Assembly: GCA_030674185.1 (NCBI GenBank)
Contig: CM060307.1
Span: forward strand, 73,505,699-73,569,698
Direction: 5' to 3'
DNA length: 64,000 nucleotides
DNA from: Monoplex corrugatus
Taxonomy: Eukaryota; Mollusca; Gastropoda; Littorinimorpha; Ranellidae
Part shown: piece by piece, positions 44,050 to 54,797 of the stretch
Layout: each line of letters opens with the position of its first letter
Numbering within the stretch: position 1 is the first letter of the stretch
Position numbers and translations under genes: made by a program
The notes under the pieces: model-generated
The model's database searches: none
Seen by the model: the letters and a program-made list of their open reading frames with translations, nothing else
Told to the model about the DNA's origin: nothing

Positions 44050-45000
44050 TTTTACCTCGCCTACATTTTGTATGTCTATTATTGGAACAGTCTTGGTTAC
44101 GAGGTCCAGTGTGAGTGGAATCGTACATTCCGTTCACATATTCATCGACAGAGAATTACGTGGCTTGGTCATCTTAACAGAAAACAACTCCATCAACTGG
44201 CTTAACAAGTATGCAGTCAAAATGATATATGGACAGATATGGCTATATAACGCTCACTGACTGAACCATTGTTGATTCATGTCAATAACTGTCTGTCGGT
44301 TTTACATCATATGGTCAAAATCTTTACATGCAAGTGCATCTCCTTTCGCTTTAGCTGTTAAAAAAATCTTGTCAATTTTATCAAGAGAGTACATGTGTGT
44401 GATCAGGGTGAGAAGACGGGGAGGGGGAGGGAGGAGAGGCTTCGTTGCACATGTTCATATGTCAGCACAGAACATATGTTTTGTGTGCCTGCGCGAAGGT
44501 AGATTGCATTTTTTGAGGAAAGAGGACGAATTCAATCTTCCAGTTTGTATCTATATACATACCCGCTGACAATTGAACAGTCCTCCTTGGCTTTTCGTGT
44601 AGGACTTATATAGAAATCATGACAGATTTTGATATAAATGTAATGAACTAGGGAACCGTGAAGAGAAATGTAAAATAGACATTACGTTTTTTAAAGGTTA
44701 AATAATGCACAGTAAATTGGCTTTCTTTGCACATCAAGATGATGAAAATGTTTATAAATCCTTCTACAGGTTGAGTTCACAAATCACGTGAGGTACAGAT
44801 AGCGTCCTGGAATACTCGATGGAAGCATAGTCCAGGGATTCAATTGATAGTTTTGTCTGTGCGCTTAAAATACAAGGATATCAATTATATATGAAGTCAT
44901 GCGGATTTAGCGACATGTTAACAACAATGGTTACCTCATGGTGATATTCATTTTCAAAACTGACCCACTGAGGTGTTTTTTTCTTTTTTTTGTTTGTTTT
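44050..45000. other. No gene seen
   Basis: AT-rich, no supported frame or repeat family recognised. Confidence 0.4.
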
Positions 45001-45004
45001 TGTT

Positions 45005-46115
45005 TTATCTGCCGCTGCTACCATCAGGTGTTACGGGGAGGCGGAGACAACGGTCAAGTACGAGGTGGGCCATGAACAAGGAGGTTCTCTGACACGCCTT
45101 CCATTCAGCGTCTGTGAGGTCATCCTCTTGTTCAGACTCCAAAAAACCTCTGATCGAGGTACTGAAAGCTGGTTGGTCAGCTAACATTCTGATCAGATGG
45201 CAGACCATTTGACCTCTGCTGCTGGATATGCTGGTGGGTTGGTGCTGCTCCCACCATTTCCCGTATAATGTCATTTCTTGTCATGTCTCTTCGCATTTTG
45301 TTTGCGCTCTGCGGAGGCACCTCATTTTACAGGTGGTTATTCTTTTTCCAGGGCTTTTGTTAGTGTCCATGTCTGGCTCTGGTACATCAAGGTTGGCAGA
45401 AAGATTGTGTTTAGCAGCTGAGCTCTGATCTGTATGGGGGGGGGGGGGAGCTGGAAACTGACATTTTTGACCTTTCGTGTCCTGGTCTCTATCCCCTTTC
45501 GAGTCTGTCGTCCATTGTAAAAATGCTGCCCAGGTACTTAATCCCTCTTGTCTGATGGGGTGGTAATCCGTTGATATTGATATTTGAAGTTCCTGATTCT
45601 CTGCTCACAGTCATGACTTCTGTTTCTGTAATGCTTGTACTCATGCCATGGTCTTCACACACTTCTATTCAGATTTATCACATGCACTTGCAGCTATTGC
45701 CGATCTTCGTTTATAAGGCCCTGATCATTAGCAAAAAGCAGTTCAATCGACATTTCCATATCGGGGTTTGCCTCTCTTGTAGTTTTGTCCATGTAAACAA
45801 TAAAGAGCAGCGAAGATAGAACACACCCTTATCTCACCCCGGATGTTACATCGAACCAGTTTGAGAGTCCATTGGGCGGTCCTCACAGTACTCATGCTGT
45901 TCTTATACATTGCTCTGATGTTGTTTAGCAACTGTTCCTTGACGTTGTTATCTTCAAGGATTTTCCATAGTTTCCCTCTGTTTATCCGGTCAAACGCCTT
46001 TTCCTGATCCACGAAGACAATATGTAAGCATCTGTTGTATCCTATGGCCTTTTTACAAAATTCACAGGAAGAAAGCTCAATATCTTTGTCAAACCCAGAT
46101 TTTAAAACAAATAAA
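45005..46115 (-). pseudogene. Decayed LINE reverse transcriptase
   Basis: The minus strand encodes, in shifting frames: CLHIVFVDQEKAFDRINRGK (about 46010), EVMTVSRE and TRGIKYLGSIFTMDD (about 45490-45610), and a C-terminal tail TRNDIIREMVGAAPTHQHIQ and MVCHLIRMLADQP (45170-45290). Multiple frameshifts; the catalytic YADD was not located. Family related to the endonuclease-RT LINEs. Confidence 0.7.
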
Positions 46116-47040
46116 ATGGTCAAATAAAAAAAAAAAGAAAAGAAAAACATACACCCCCCCACACACACCAACACACACACCAATCCACCCCCACCCCCAC
46201 CCCCCCACACACACAAAATAGCAAGCAAAAGAAGACGAACAACACAGTCTCTAAAGAAAGAACTGAGGAAGTCAGCGGCATCTGGCAAATCTACTGTCTT
46301 TCATATTAGTACCATCTGCTACCGCCAATCAATACATTTCAACAGACTGTATGGCGTCTTGGTCTTATCCATCATTTCCGAGTCCCCGTTTTCCCAAGTG
46401 AGTATGGTCCTACGCACTATTGTACTCCGCTCTGGTCCCTCCCCCTCTATCTCCGACTTATTGGTCTATCGATACATCAGACTACAAAATTGTTTTAGAC
46501 AAGGCACTGGGGTGCAGTCATCTGGTAGTTATTGATCCACATCCAGGAGACATCAGCATCAGCTATCTTCTCCTTTTCTTCTGCCGTTTGTCCGTTTCAT
46601 TATGTTCTGTAATATATCAACTATCATACGTGGTGTTCGAGAGAGAGAGAGAGAGAGAATGCGTGCATGCGTGCGCGCGCGCGCGCGTGTGTGTGTATGT
46701 GTGGCGTGTGTGTGCATGTGTGCGTGTGTGTGTGTGTGCGTGTGTGTGTGTGTGTGTGTGCGCGCGCGCGCGCGCGTGGTTGCGTGCGCTTTTGCGAGTT
46801 GGGGTGTTGAAAGAATGTAGGAAATGAAATCAAACTGAAACGAAAGATACACGTAGTAGCCCATAAAACAAGCGAGTGGCTCAGTTCAACCCAAATTAAA
46901 TCAAATTAATTTCATTCAACTGAAAGTCACGGTGTTCATATCATCTCAGAGAATTAAATCAGCCATCTGACGCCTAAAGACCGACAAAGAGACAAAAATG
47001 ATTGCCAGTGACTGACAAAATTTAACTGATGAACAAATAT
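46116..47040. other. Low-complexity and unassigned sequence
   Basis: C/CA-rich patch 46150-46215, (GA)n 46640-46660, and GC/GT alternating tracts 46672-46776. No gene supported. Confidence 0.5.
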
Positions 47041-47044
47041 ATAA

Positions 47045-47605
47045 TTGTTATTGTAATTTTGTTTAAAGCCCAGCCAATTACGTAGAACCATATCAGGGCT
47101 ATAACCATTTCAAAACATAAATACTACTTCAACAGGGGAAAAAACTGAAAAGAAAATGAAGTACACATATCAATGCATTTGTGTACATACTGTAAGAAGA
47201 TGCCCCTGGCTTTGACTACTCCGTCCAATTTATCACATGGGGAATTAAAAATAAACACACCTGAATACAAATGAAGCATACGTAAGGACACTAAAGCATA
47301 TATAAAAACAGGCCAAAATTACCTAAAATTGCTTCCGCATATCTTACCTCCCTAGAGCCCAAAATGCGCTGAATACATATACTCAATTATCTCTCCTAAG
47401 AGAAAGTACGTCAGACTTAGTCGAACACATAGAGGTGAATGGACCAGGAAGGCAGAAAATGTTAGGAAGAAATGCCAGAAAGCAAAGGAAGAAGCGAAAA
47501 GAAAGAGACTGAGAGAAAAGAGAAAATGTCTAGCACTGAATTTTAAGGAAGGTGGGGAAACTGTTTATAGTGAAAGAGCTCCCAGCATCCCCAGGGGAAA
47601 CAAGA
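47045..47605 (+). repeat. Interspersed repeat family R1, copy 2
   Basis: Full-length relative of 25525-26075, with the same start (AAAGCCCAGCCAATTACG) and end (GAAAGAGCTCCCAGCATCCC). Confidence 0.8.
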
Positions 47606-47609
47606 ATTA

Positions 47610-47955
47610 ATAAAAAGTACACTTTTCTGGTTTCTGGTTCATAATCGTTCATATTTATTTACATGTATTTAGAGTTCTATGTACACGTCTGTTACAACAG
47701 AGGTCAACAGTGGACAAGTGTGTGACAACTAACGGACAGATATAAGTAGTATGACTGACAACTTCAAGATTCCCTAAATGCAATAAACCGGAAGAGGAAA
47801 GGCTGGGCGGTCCATCGACTGAATCCAATAAGTAGGTCTACGACCTAACCCTGGCCATTTTGGATACATTTACCGGGCCCCTAAGAGGTTTGAGCGAAGG
47901 CCAAATTAAGTGTGGCCATTTGTCTATGTTTGCTTGAGCGAAAGCTAGCCTGTAT
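47610..47955. other. Unassigned stretch
   Basis: No coding evidence; unique-looking sequence before the (TG)n tract. Confidence 0.35.
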
Positions 47956-47959
47956 TTAC

Positions 47960-47972
47960 ACTGTGTGTGTGT

Positions 47973-48041
<69 letters not shown>

Positions 48042-48072
48042 TGTGTGTGTGAGAGTGTGTGTGAGTGTGTAT

Positions 48073-48161
<89 letters not shown>

Positions 48162-48260
48162 GTGTGTGTGAGTTGTGTGTGTTGTGTGAGTGTGTGTGTA
48201 TATCTCTGTGTGTGTATGTCTGTGTGTGTGTGTGTGTATCTGTGTATGTGTATGTCTGTA
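47960..48260. repeat. (TG)n microsatellite with GAGTG variants
   Basis: Long (TG)n interrupted by GA; (CAAA)n at 48411-48447. Confidence 0.95.
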
Positions 48261-48574
48261 TCTGTTGTGTCTTTCCTGTTGTCTATCTGTGTGTCTTTTG
48301 TTTTTTTAGTGTCTGTTTTGTATGTGTGTATGTGTGTCTGTGTGTGTTTGTGTGTAAAAGTGTGAGAAAGGAGACAGGAACCAAAAAACATCAAGAAACA
48401 AACCAAGAAACACAAACAAACAAACAAACAAACAAACAAACAAACAAAAGCCTATCCCATCCTATAATCAACCCCAGGATCTGTTGCGTCTTGAAAGGAG
48501 CTTGAACTATACTGGGCAACTGTTCCACTTGTCTGTCTTAGCCTTTGTCCTGGTTCTGCTGGCGAGTGGTATGC

Positions 48575-48757
48575 AGCAGAGAAAGAGAGAGAGAGAGAGG
48601 GAGAGAGGGAGAGAGAGAGACAGACAGACAGACAGAGAAGAGTGAGAGACAAAGAGACAGAGAGAGAGAGATAGAGACAGAGAGACAGAGAGAGGGAGAC
48701 AGAGGGAGAGAGAGACAGAGAGAGAGATGAGAGAGAGAGAGAAAGAAGAAAGAAAGA

Positions 48758-48830
<73 letters not shown>
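48575..48830. repeat. (GA)n tract
   Basis: (GA)n/(GACA)n, similar to those in repeat block E. Confidence 0.95.
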
Positions 48831-49279
48831 TTGCAAAAAAACACACAAAAACTGTTTCATCATTTATGGCCATTGAAGTAGTGGAACGAAAAATTAAAAA
48901 AAAAAAAACATAGGTGAGCTCAAAGGCAACCTCCCTGAGTGCGATGATAAAATAAATAGATAAATAAAATAAATAAAAACGGATGAGTCACTTATGCGTC
49001 TGGGACTTTTACCTTTGACCTATCTGGCTTGAGTGATCCCACCGGTATAGCTCTTCAGATCACAGAGACGCATAAGAGCCTCCCACCCCCATCTCCCTCA
49101 AGCCATCACGAAGGTTGCGATCCATGGGGTGGTGGGGGTGATGGATGAGGACGAGGGTGACAACTCCGGAGAAACAGCCCTGTGTCAACAGAGACGTCTT
49201 GGTAAAAACCACATCCTTTATCCAGACTACTGGATTGACCATTTGACGTGTAACCATCCTGGAAGGCAACAACCAACCA

Positions 49280-49302
49280 ACCAACCAACCAACCAAACAA
49301 GC

Positions 49303-49333
<31 letters not shown>

Positions 49334-49580
49334 GTACATACATACATGTATACATATATATATACATATATACATACATGCATACATACATACATACATA
49401 CATACATACATACATACATACTACATGCATGTATACATACATACATACATACATACATACATGCATACATACATACATACATAATGTATACACACACACA
49501 CAAACACACACACACACTCACACACACACAGACACACACAGACATACACAGACACACAGACACACACACACACACCTTTC
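49280..49580. repeat. (CAAC)n, (CA)n and (ATAC)n microsatellites
   Basis: CCAA repeats at 49266-49298, CA at 49303-49335, ATAC at 49336-49482, CA with GACA variants to 49575. Confidence 0.95.
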
Positions 49581-49599
49581 ACAAACCAAACCGTCTAAG

Positions 49600-50450
49600 A
49601 GGTTAAACGTTAGACATGTAAAAATTATAATGTGAAAACTTCATGAATTTCGTGAAGCCAAGACTATTTCAGACAATTCCTCAATGTTTGACAGAAATGC
49701 CCAGAAAGACTTTGGGATCTGACGGTCTGACACAAATGTCTTTCATTCCAATTTCTGCATTTGTGTGTTAAACATACTTGTACACTTTTTTTTTAATTAA
49801 AATCAATGAATTCAACTGCACATCGAAGGTTTTCGACATTGAACATATCTATATTCTATAGTTGTAGAACATTGAGCCTGATGCATAGATGCTGACTTCA
49901 TAACTTTGAGCAGCGTGAAATTCTCAATGCTTTGTCATATAAGTGGTATCTTGTAGCGCGGCTTGTCTTTGCAAGTGATAAAAACTTAAATATTTACATA
50001 TACAACCATATTTAACATTGACTGAAAGAGAATATATTATTTTCTGTTCACATGTAATACATTTAATGCGATTTGTACTTTGCATCATAAAAATTAACGA
50101 ACTGCCTATATATGTTATTATTTCTTCATGCTTTTGGTTCATAATTCTGTTTCATGCATGTAGACAGACAGACAAACAGACAGGCAGAGACAGATAAACA
50201 GACAGATAGAGGTAAACACATACACTTGTACGTATATGACAGATTATAGCTTTTAGATATAATGTATGTATTCTTTTTGAATTTTTTTCTCATTGTATTC
50301 TGCTACCACACATTGCAGGTTCACATCTTGTGTTTGTGTCTGTCTTTTCAAATATGAATTAAAAGTTAGTTTGAAACTAAAAAGAAACTGAAATAGTTCA
50401 TTATTTATAGGTAAGAAACTAGTTAACCAAGTTGTTAGCTAATCATTTTC
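49600..50450. other. AT-rich stretch, no gene
   Basis: One minus frame of 72 codons (50142-49924) shows no recognisable motif. Confidence 0.4.
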
Positions 50451-50529
50451 TCTTGATACGTTTGACGCCATGACCCATCACGTCTATACTCGTACAGACA
50501 CACAAATGATCTCCTCTGAGTCATTGTAA

Positions 50530-50780
50530 ACTGGTGTACGTACTACACACAGATCGAAAAGAGATGACAGAGATAAGGTTACATCAGACAGAAGTACAAG
50601 GGAGCAGACAGTAAAGGGAAATCAAATGACATCTACGGGACTTCACAAGGGAGGAGATAACAGAACTTTCACTGTCTCCCCTTTTGTTCCCCATATCCCT
50701 CCCCACCCCTCACACTCTTAGACCTCATAGGTCTCGTGCTTTGAGCTTGTCACTGAAGATTTTCTCAAAAAAGGCTCCGA
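50530..50780 (+). repeat. Direct repeat H, left copy
   Basis: Shares with 53695-53900: AGAGATGACAGAG, CAGACAGAAGTACAA, GGGAAATCAAATGACA, and GGAGATAACA, in the same order. A copy lies on each side of the RLE-LINE segment. Confidence 0.7.
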
Positions 50781-50853
50781 TGATTTCCCATCCACAGTAG
50801 GTCAGTCTGCAACAAAATCAAATCAAACCTATCTTCCCTTTCCCTGTGTGCTC

Positions 50854-51035
50854 TTAACCCTTTGACTTCCCCGCACCATGTCTACCAGTGTTCCGCATTG
50901 TCAACCATGCTTGCAAAGCAAAAACTTAACCCTTTGACTCCCTCATCCTATCGGGAAGCTGGCGGATAGGATGAGAGAGTCAAAGGGTTAATTTTTTTGC
51001 AGTTAGTGGATAAGGTGCGGGAGTCAAAGAGTTAA
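50854..51035. mobile_element. TTAA-flanked palindromic MITE, copy 3 (inverted)
   Basis: Starts TTAACCCTTTGACTTCC and ends GAGTCAAAGAGTTAA, with the inner palindrome TTAACCCTTTGACTCCCTCA...GAGAGTCAAAGGGTTAA. Confidence 0.75.
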
Positions 51036-51039
51036 TCTT

Positions 51040-51930
51040 TCCGCCATTATCCTGCACAAGAGGATATCACAATCAGAGGGACTAATGCGAGTATCTATGT
51101 TTTAAACCAAAGGAGTGTAAGGGGAGGGGGGGGGGGGGGTGGGGGAGGAAGAGGGGAAAAGATTGTATGCGCTTAAATGTAAACTTTTCTCGAATATCGG
51201 GATATTTCAGATGTTAATGAGATGACGGCATTCGATGCACATTTTTTTTTTAACTAACAAATTGTGACTTTTCATGCACTCGCACACGCGGGTGACAACT
51301 AATTCGATGCGCAGGTTTTTTTTTAACTAACAAATTGTGACATTTCATGCAATCGCAACGCGGGTGACTACTAACTGGTGATTCTCCATACCGTCTTTCT
51401 GAATTAACTAACTACTGAATGTGCATTGAAGAAGGTTGTGCCGTTCCTTCGAACAACCTTGAGGTCAGTGTCACAGGAGCAGAACAGCTACTGGGGTACT
51501 GAGGGTTTATATCTTTTCTGTTATGTTGTGGTTTGTATACGCACGTCTGTTAAGGCCCTATCGGTATATTTTGTTGAAAACTACACACACGACGATATAT
51601 ACGAAATCTAAAGCTTAACTTTGAAAAAACAACAATAACAAAAAACAAACAAACAAACAAACAAAAAACCCTGAAAGGTCACGATAAAGTTAAACATGCA
51701 CTTATTAAATTTCATTAGTACAATCTGGCCTCTCTCTCCCGACCTACTTTTGGTTTCGTCTGCTTTTACAGCGAACGGTGATGCATAGTTTTGCACCCCC
51801 AGCAAATGATTCAAAACCACTTCATCATGTCGGTAAACAGTTCTATTTCGACTTAATGTGTACTAAAGAAAACATCGTTTTAAATTCATTTTATATAGAT
51901 AAGTTTGTGATGTTTATAAAGCGGAATGAA
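51040..51930. other. Unassigned stretch
   Basis: Contains a short tandem duplication of about 70 bp: TTTAACTAACAAATTGTGAC at about 51247 and 51321, each followed by CGCGGGTGAC. No gene supported. Confidence 0.4.
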
Positions 51931-51943
51931 TGTGCACAAAATA

Positions 51944-52236
51944 TATGTATGTATGTCTATATGTATGTATGTATGCATGTATGTATGTATGTCTGCCTGT
52001 CTGTCTGTATGTATGTATGTATGTACGTATGTATGTATGCATGCGTGCATGTATGCATGCATGTATGTATGTATATCTGTACGTATGTATGTATGCATGT
52101 ATGTATGTATGTATGTATGTATGTATGCATACATGTATGTATGTATGTATGCATGCATGTGTGTATGTATATCTGTACGTATGTATGTATGTGTGTATGT
52201 ATGTATGTATGTATGTATGTATGTACGTATGTATTT
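51944..52236. repeat. (ATGT)n microsatellite
   Basis: Long GTAT repeats with CTGC, GCAT and CGTA variants; open Tyr/Val/Cys/Met frames are artefacts. Confidence 0.95.
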
Positions 52237-52317
52237 ATCTGTAAATTCTACTGATGGCTTCACAAATGCAATACAAGTGGTAGAAAGAAACTCTAGGGAG
52301 AGCTAGACAACAGAAGG

Positions 52318-52519
52318 TCTTCAGAGAAGTAACCCCCTTTAGACAAGTGTTTCGGCCCTGAATTCCTTACACTCTCGGGGGGCCGGGCCACATCCAGGTC
52401 ATGACTCCTGGATGCCCTTCTGCTGTTGTCTATTTTTTTTTCCCACGCCGGGGATCGAACCTGGGCGATTCTGCGCTTCAGAACTGCGGTACGCGGTTTT
52501 ACCAATGTGCTAACGGGGC
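52318..52519 (-). mobile_element. tRNA-derived SINE
   Basis: The minus strand starts GCCCCGTTAGCACATTGGTA (A box) and has the B box GGTTCGATCCC at about 52450-52462, with a partial anticodon arm GTTCT...AGAAT. The body contains GCATCCAGGAGTCATGACCT, shared with the SINE at 17270-17580. It lacks U33, and the arms do not pair fully, so it is not a functional tRNA gene. Confidence 0.72.
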
Positions 52520-52539
52520 ACACATCATCTGTAGGGAAT

Positions 52540-53590
52540 TTAATCCTTATGAAGTTCACTTTTTTGGTTCCTCCTTGCCCAGATCCAGCTTGAGCTCCTT
52601 TCTGCTGCCTCTGCCATCGCTTTAAGGGCTCTAGTCCTCTTCTTCCCAGAAATGGCGAGTTGTTTCATGAGATCATAAGCGGAGGTGCCCACAAACCCTC
52701 TTGCCCCGACCTCTACGGCGAAGATTTTGACCCGCAGACCTGCTTTCTTCAGGGTGCTGGCAAGACCGGCGTATTTTTCGGTCTTGTAGATATGTGCTTC
52801 TTCCATTCTGCTTTCGTATGGCACAGTGAGTTCTATCAGAATCACTTGTTTCGAGGAGTCAGAGTGGAGAGCGATGTCTGGTCTCATGCCTGTCTTGCTG
52901 ATGACATCTGGGTAATTTCTCCACTCTGGGAGGTCTGCTGTACACTCCCAGTCGACTGCTCCATCCAGAAGACCCTTTGGCAATGTGCTGGTTGTCATAG
53001 CCCTTTCGGGCCAGACCTGTTTCCCTCCTGCTTTGTAGAACGTTGTCATAGCAATTGGTGCGTTTGGGGTCATGGTTTTTTCGCTAACCACATCTGTGAT
53101 CACTTTCAGAACTTGGTTGTGCCTCCATGTATACCTTCCTTGGGCTAGCGCTACTTTGCAAGAGCTTAGGACATGTTCCACTGTTTGTTTCTTCTGACAG
53201 AGCGGACATGCTGGGTCGTCTGCTTTCCCCCATTTCACTAAGTTTGCATTCGAGGGGAGCAGGTCATATACAGATCTGAGGAGGAAGCTTATCCTTAGAG
53301 GAGCCATGTGCCACATATCGTTCCAGCTGAGACTTCTTTGGAGTGCACTGTCCCATGTTGTCCATTGCCCCTGTTGACCTTGCTGGACTGCCTTCTGCAC
53401 TCTTTTGACATCTTCTTCTTCCTTCAACTCCTGTATGATCATGTCTCTTTTTTCCTTCCCTTTGGCTTTGGACCACCACTGCATTTTTGTTGCTCCCAGT
53501 CCCTGTCTGTTGGTTTGCGTGTGTCCAATTATTTCTTTGATGCTGAGGTTTCTCTTGGCATTGTTTACAGCCTCTTGGACTTTGATATAT
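52540..53590 (-). pseudogene. C-terminal part of an RLE-type LINE (zinc knuckle plus restriction-like endonuclease)
   Basis: Open from about 53590 to the TAA at 52540 (about 345 codons). NLSIKEIIGHTQTNRQGLGA and MQWWSKAKGKEKRD lead to the knuckle CPLCQKKQTVEHVLSSC (about 53200-53150). A PD-(D/E)XK core follows: RPDIALHSDSSKQVILIELT, with D and E about 13 residues apart, then TEKYAGL. The C-terminus is VEVGARGFVG. A C-x2-C...H...C knuckle followed by a PD-(D/E)XK nuclease is the R2/R4/NeSL-type C-terminus. An in-frame TGA just beyond 53590 and absence of RT upstream show 5' truncation. A domesticated single-domain gene is the alternative, since the whole frame is intact. Confidence 0.75.
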
Positions 53591-53594
53591 AATG

Positions 53595-53915
53595 TCGCTC
53601 AGTCATCACACATTATGTCATGATGTGCTGGATGCCATGAACCAGTACAGTGTGTCTTGACTCACACAGCACACCAAAGGATACCCTCTGAACCATTGTA
53701 GACGGGTCTGTGTACCACTAGAGATGACAGAGGTAAGGTCAGACCAGACAGAAGTACAAATAAGCAGACAGCAGAGGGAAATCAAATGACAGCTCTGAGA
53801 CTTCACAGAGAGGAGATAACAAAACCTTCACGCTCTCTCCCCTCCCTCCCTTTCCCTCCCCTCCGCTTTAGGGGTAGTAGGCTACTTTAAGCTCGTGGTC
53901 AAGGGTTTAACTGCA
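53595..53915 (+). repeat. Direct repeat H, right copy
   Basis: See 50530-50780. It begins where the RLE-LINE coding sequence stops. Confidence 0.7.
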
Positions 53916-54059
53916 TTGGCAAGGCTTTAAGACAGTCTGCAATTATTAACCATTAAACAGGGCCACCTTGCGGCAAAATAAAATCAACGAAGACGACCTT
54001 CTACTATCTCCTCCTGTCTCTCTTCTTCACCCACAAGTCTCCTCAAATTTTTTGCCATT

Positions 54060-54545
54060 ACCTATTAGGAAGAGAGTTCTTGAATGTTATATACAGAACC
54101 GATGCTGTTGTACGGTTGTGAGACGTGAACAGTCAACACGCAAAGTCAGAACAAAATTGAGATAACTGAAATGTTGTTTGTAAGAAGAATGTTGAGAGTT
54201 CCATGAACAGCAAAGAAAACAAACGAGACAAGTCTTGAAGGCGGCAGACACAAGAAGATCATTAATAAAGAAGATAAGAAAAAGACAAGCAACCTTTATA
54301 GGACATTTTATGAGGAAATGGGAGTTAGAACATCTGGTCACAACAGGAAACCTCGAGGGAAAGAGAACACCAGGTAGACCCAAAGAGAAAATACTGGACG
54401 GACTTGCAGTGTGGCTGAAGACAGAGAGGGTGGGAGATGTACTGACAGCGACAAGGGATAGATTCGTGTATGTGTGTGTGTGTGTGTGGGGGGGGGGGGT
54501 AATGATCGCAAACGCCATGCGGCAGGGCACATAATGATGATGAGT
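54060..54545 (+). pseudogene. RTE-like LINE 3' fragment (plus strand)
   Basis: RKRVLECYI at 54068, LLYGCET-like sequence, FVRRMLRVP, then ADTRRSLIKKIRKRQATFIG, HFMRKWELEHLVTTGNLEGK, GRPKEKILDGLAVWL, and AMRQGT. Several frame breaks, and a (TG)n-G run at 54473-54500 inserted in the tail. Lies tail-to-tail with the next element. Confidence 0.82.
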
Positions 54546-54604
54546 ACCTATCAGTCAATGAAGATTTGATGACGTCGTGCTACATCTTATCATTGTTATT
54601 GTTG

Positions 54605-54735
54605 TTCAAAGCCCAGCCGACTGCGTAGAGCCATATCATGGCTATAACCGCTTCAAAACATATACAATACTTCAACTGGAAAAAAAAAAGAAAAGAAAAT
54701 CAAGTACACGTATCAATGCATTTGCGCACACAATC
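54605..54735 (+). repeat. Interspersed repeat family R1, 5' fragment
   Basis: Begins AAAGCCCAGCCGACTGCGTA as in the other copies, and stops at AATCTAAT. Confidence 0.75.
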
Positions 54736-54742
54736 TAATAAA

Positions 54743-54797
54743 CACTTTGACTCCCTCACCCTGTCCACCAGCATCCTGCGTCATCAACCATGCTCAT
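54743..54797. mobile_element. TTAA MITE, left part, split by a LINE insertion
   Basis: CACTTTGACTCCCTCACCCT...CATCAACCATGCT is the outer arm of the palindromic MITE. The other part lies at 58190-58268. Confidence 0.72.

Noticed and set aside
52443..52519. Functional tRNA gene
   Set aside because: A and B boxes are present but U33 is missing and the stems do not pair well; the attached body is shared with another SINE.
50530..53915. Repeats H as LTRs around the RLE frame
   Set aside because: No TG...CA ends, PBS, PPT or TSD seen, and RLE-bearing elements are non-LTR.
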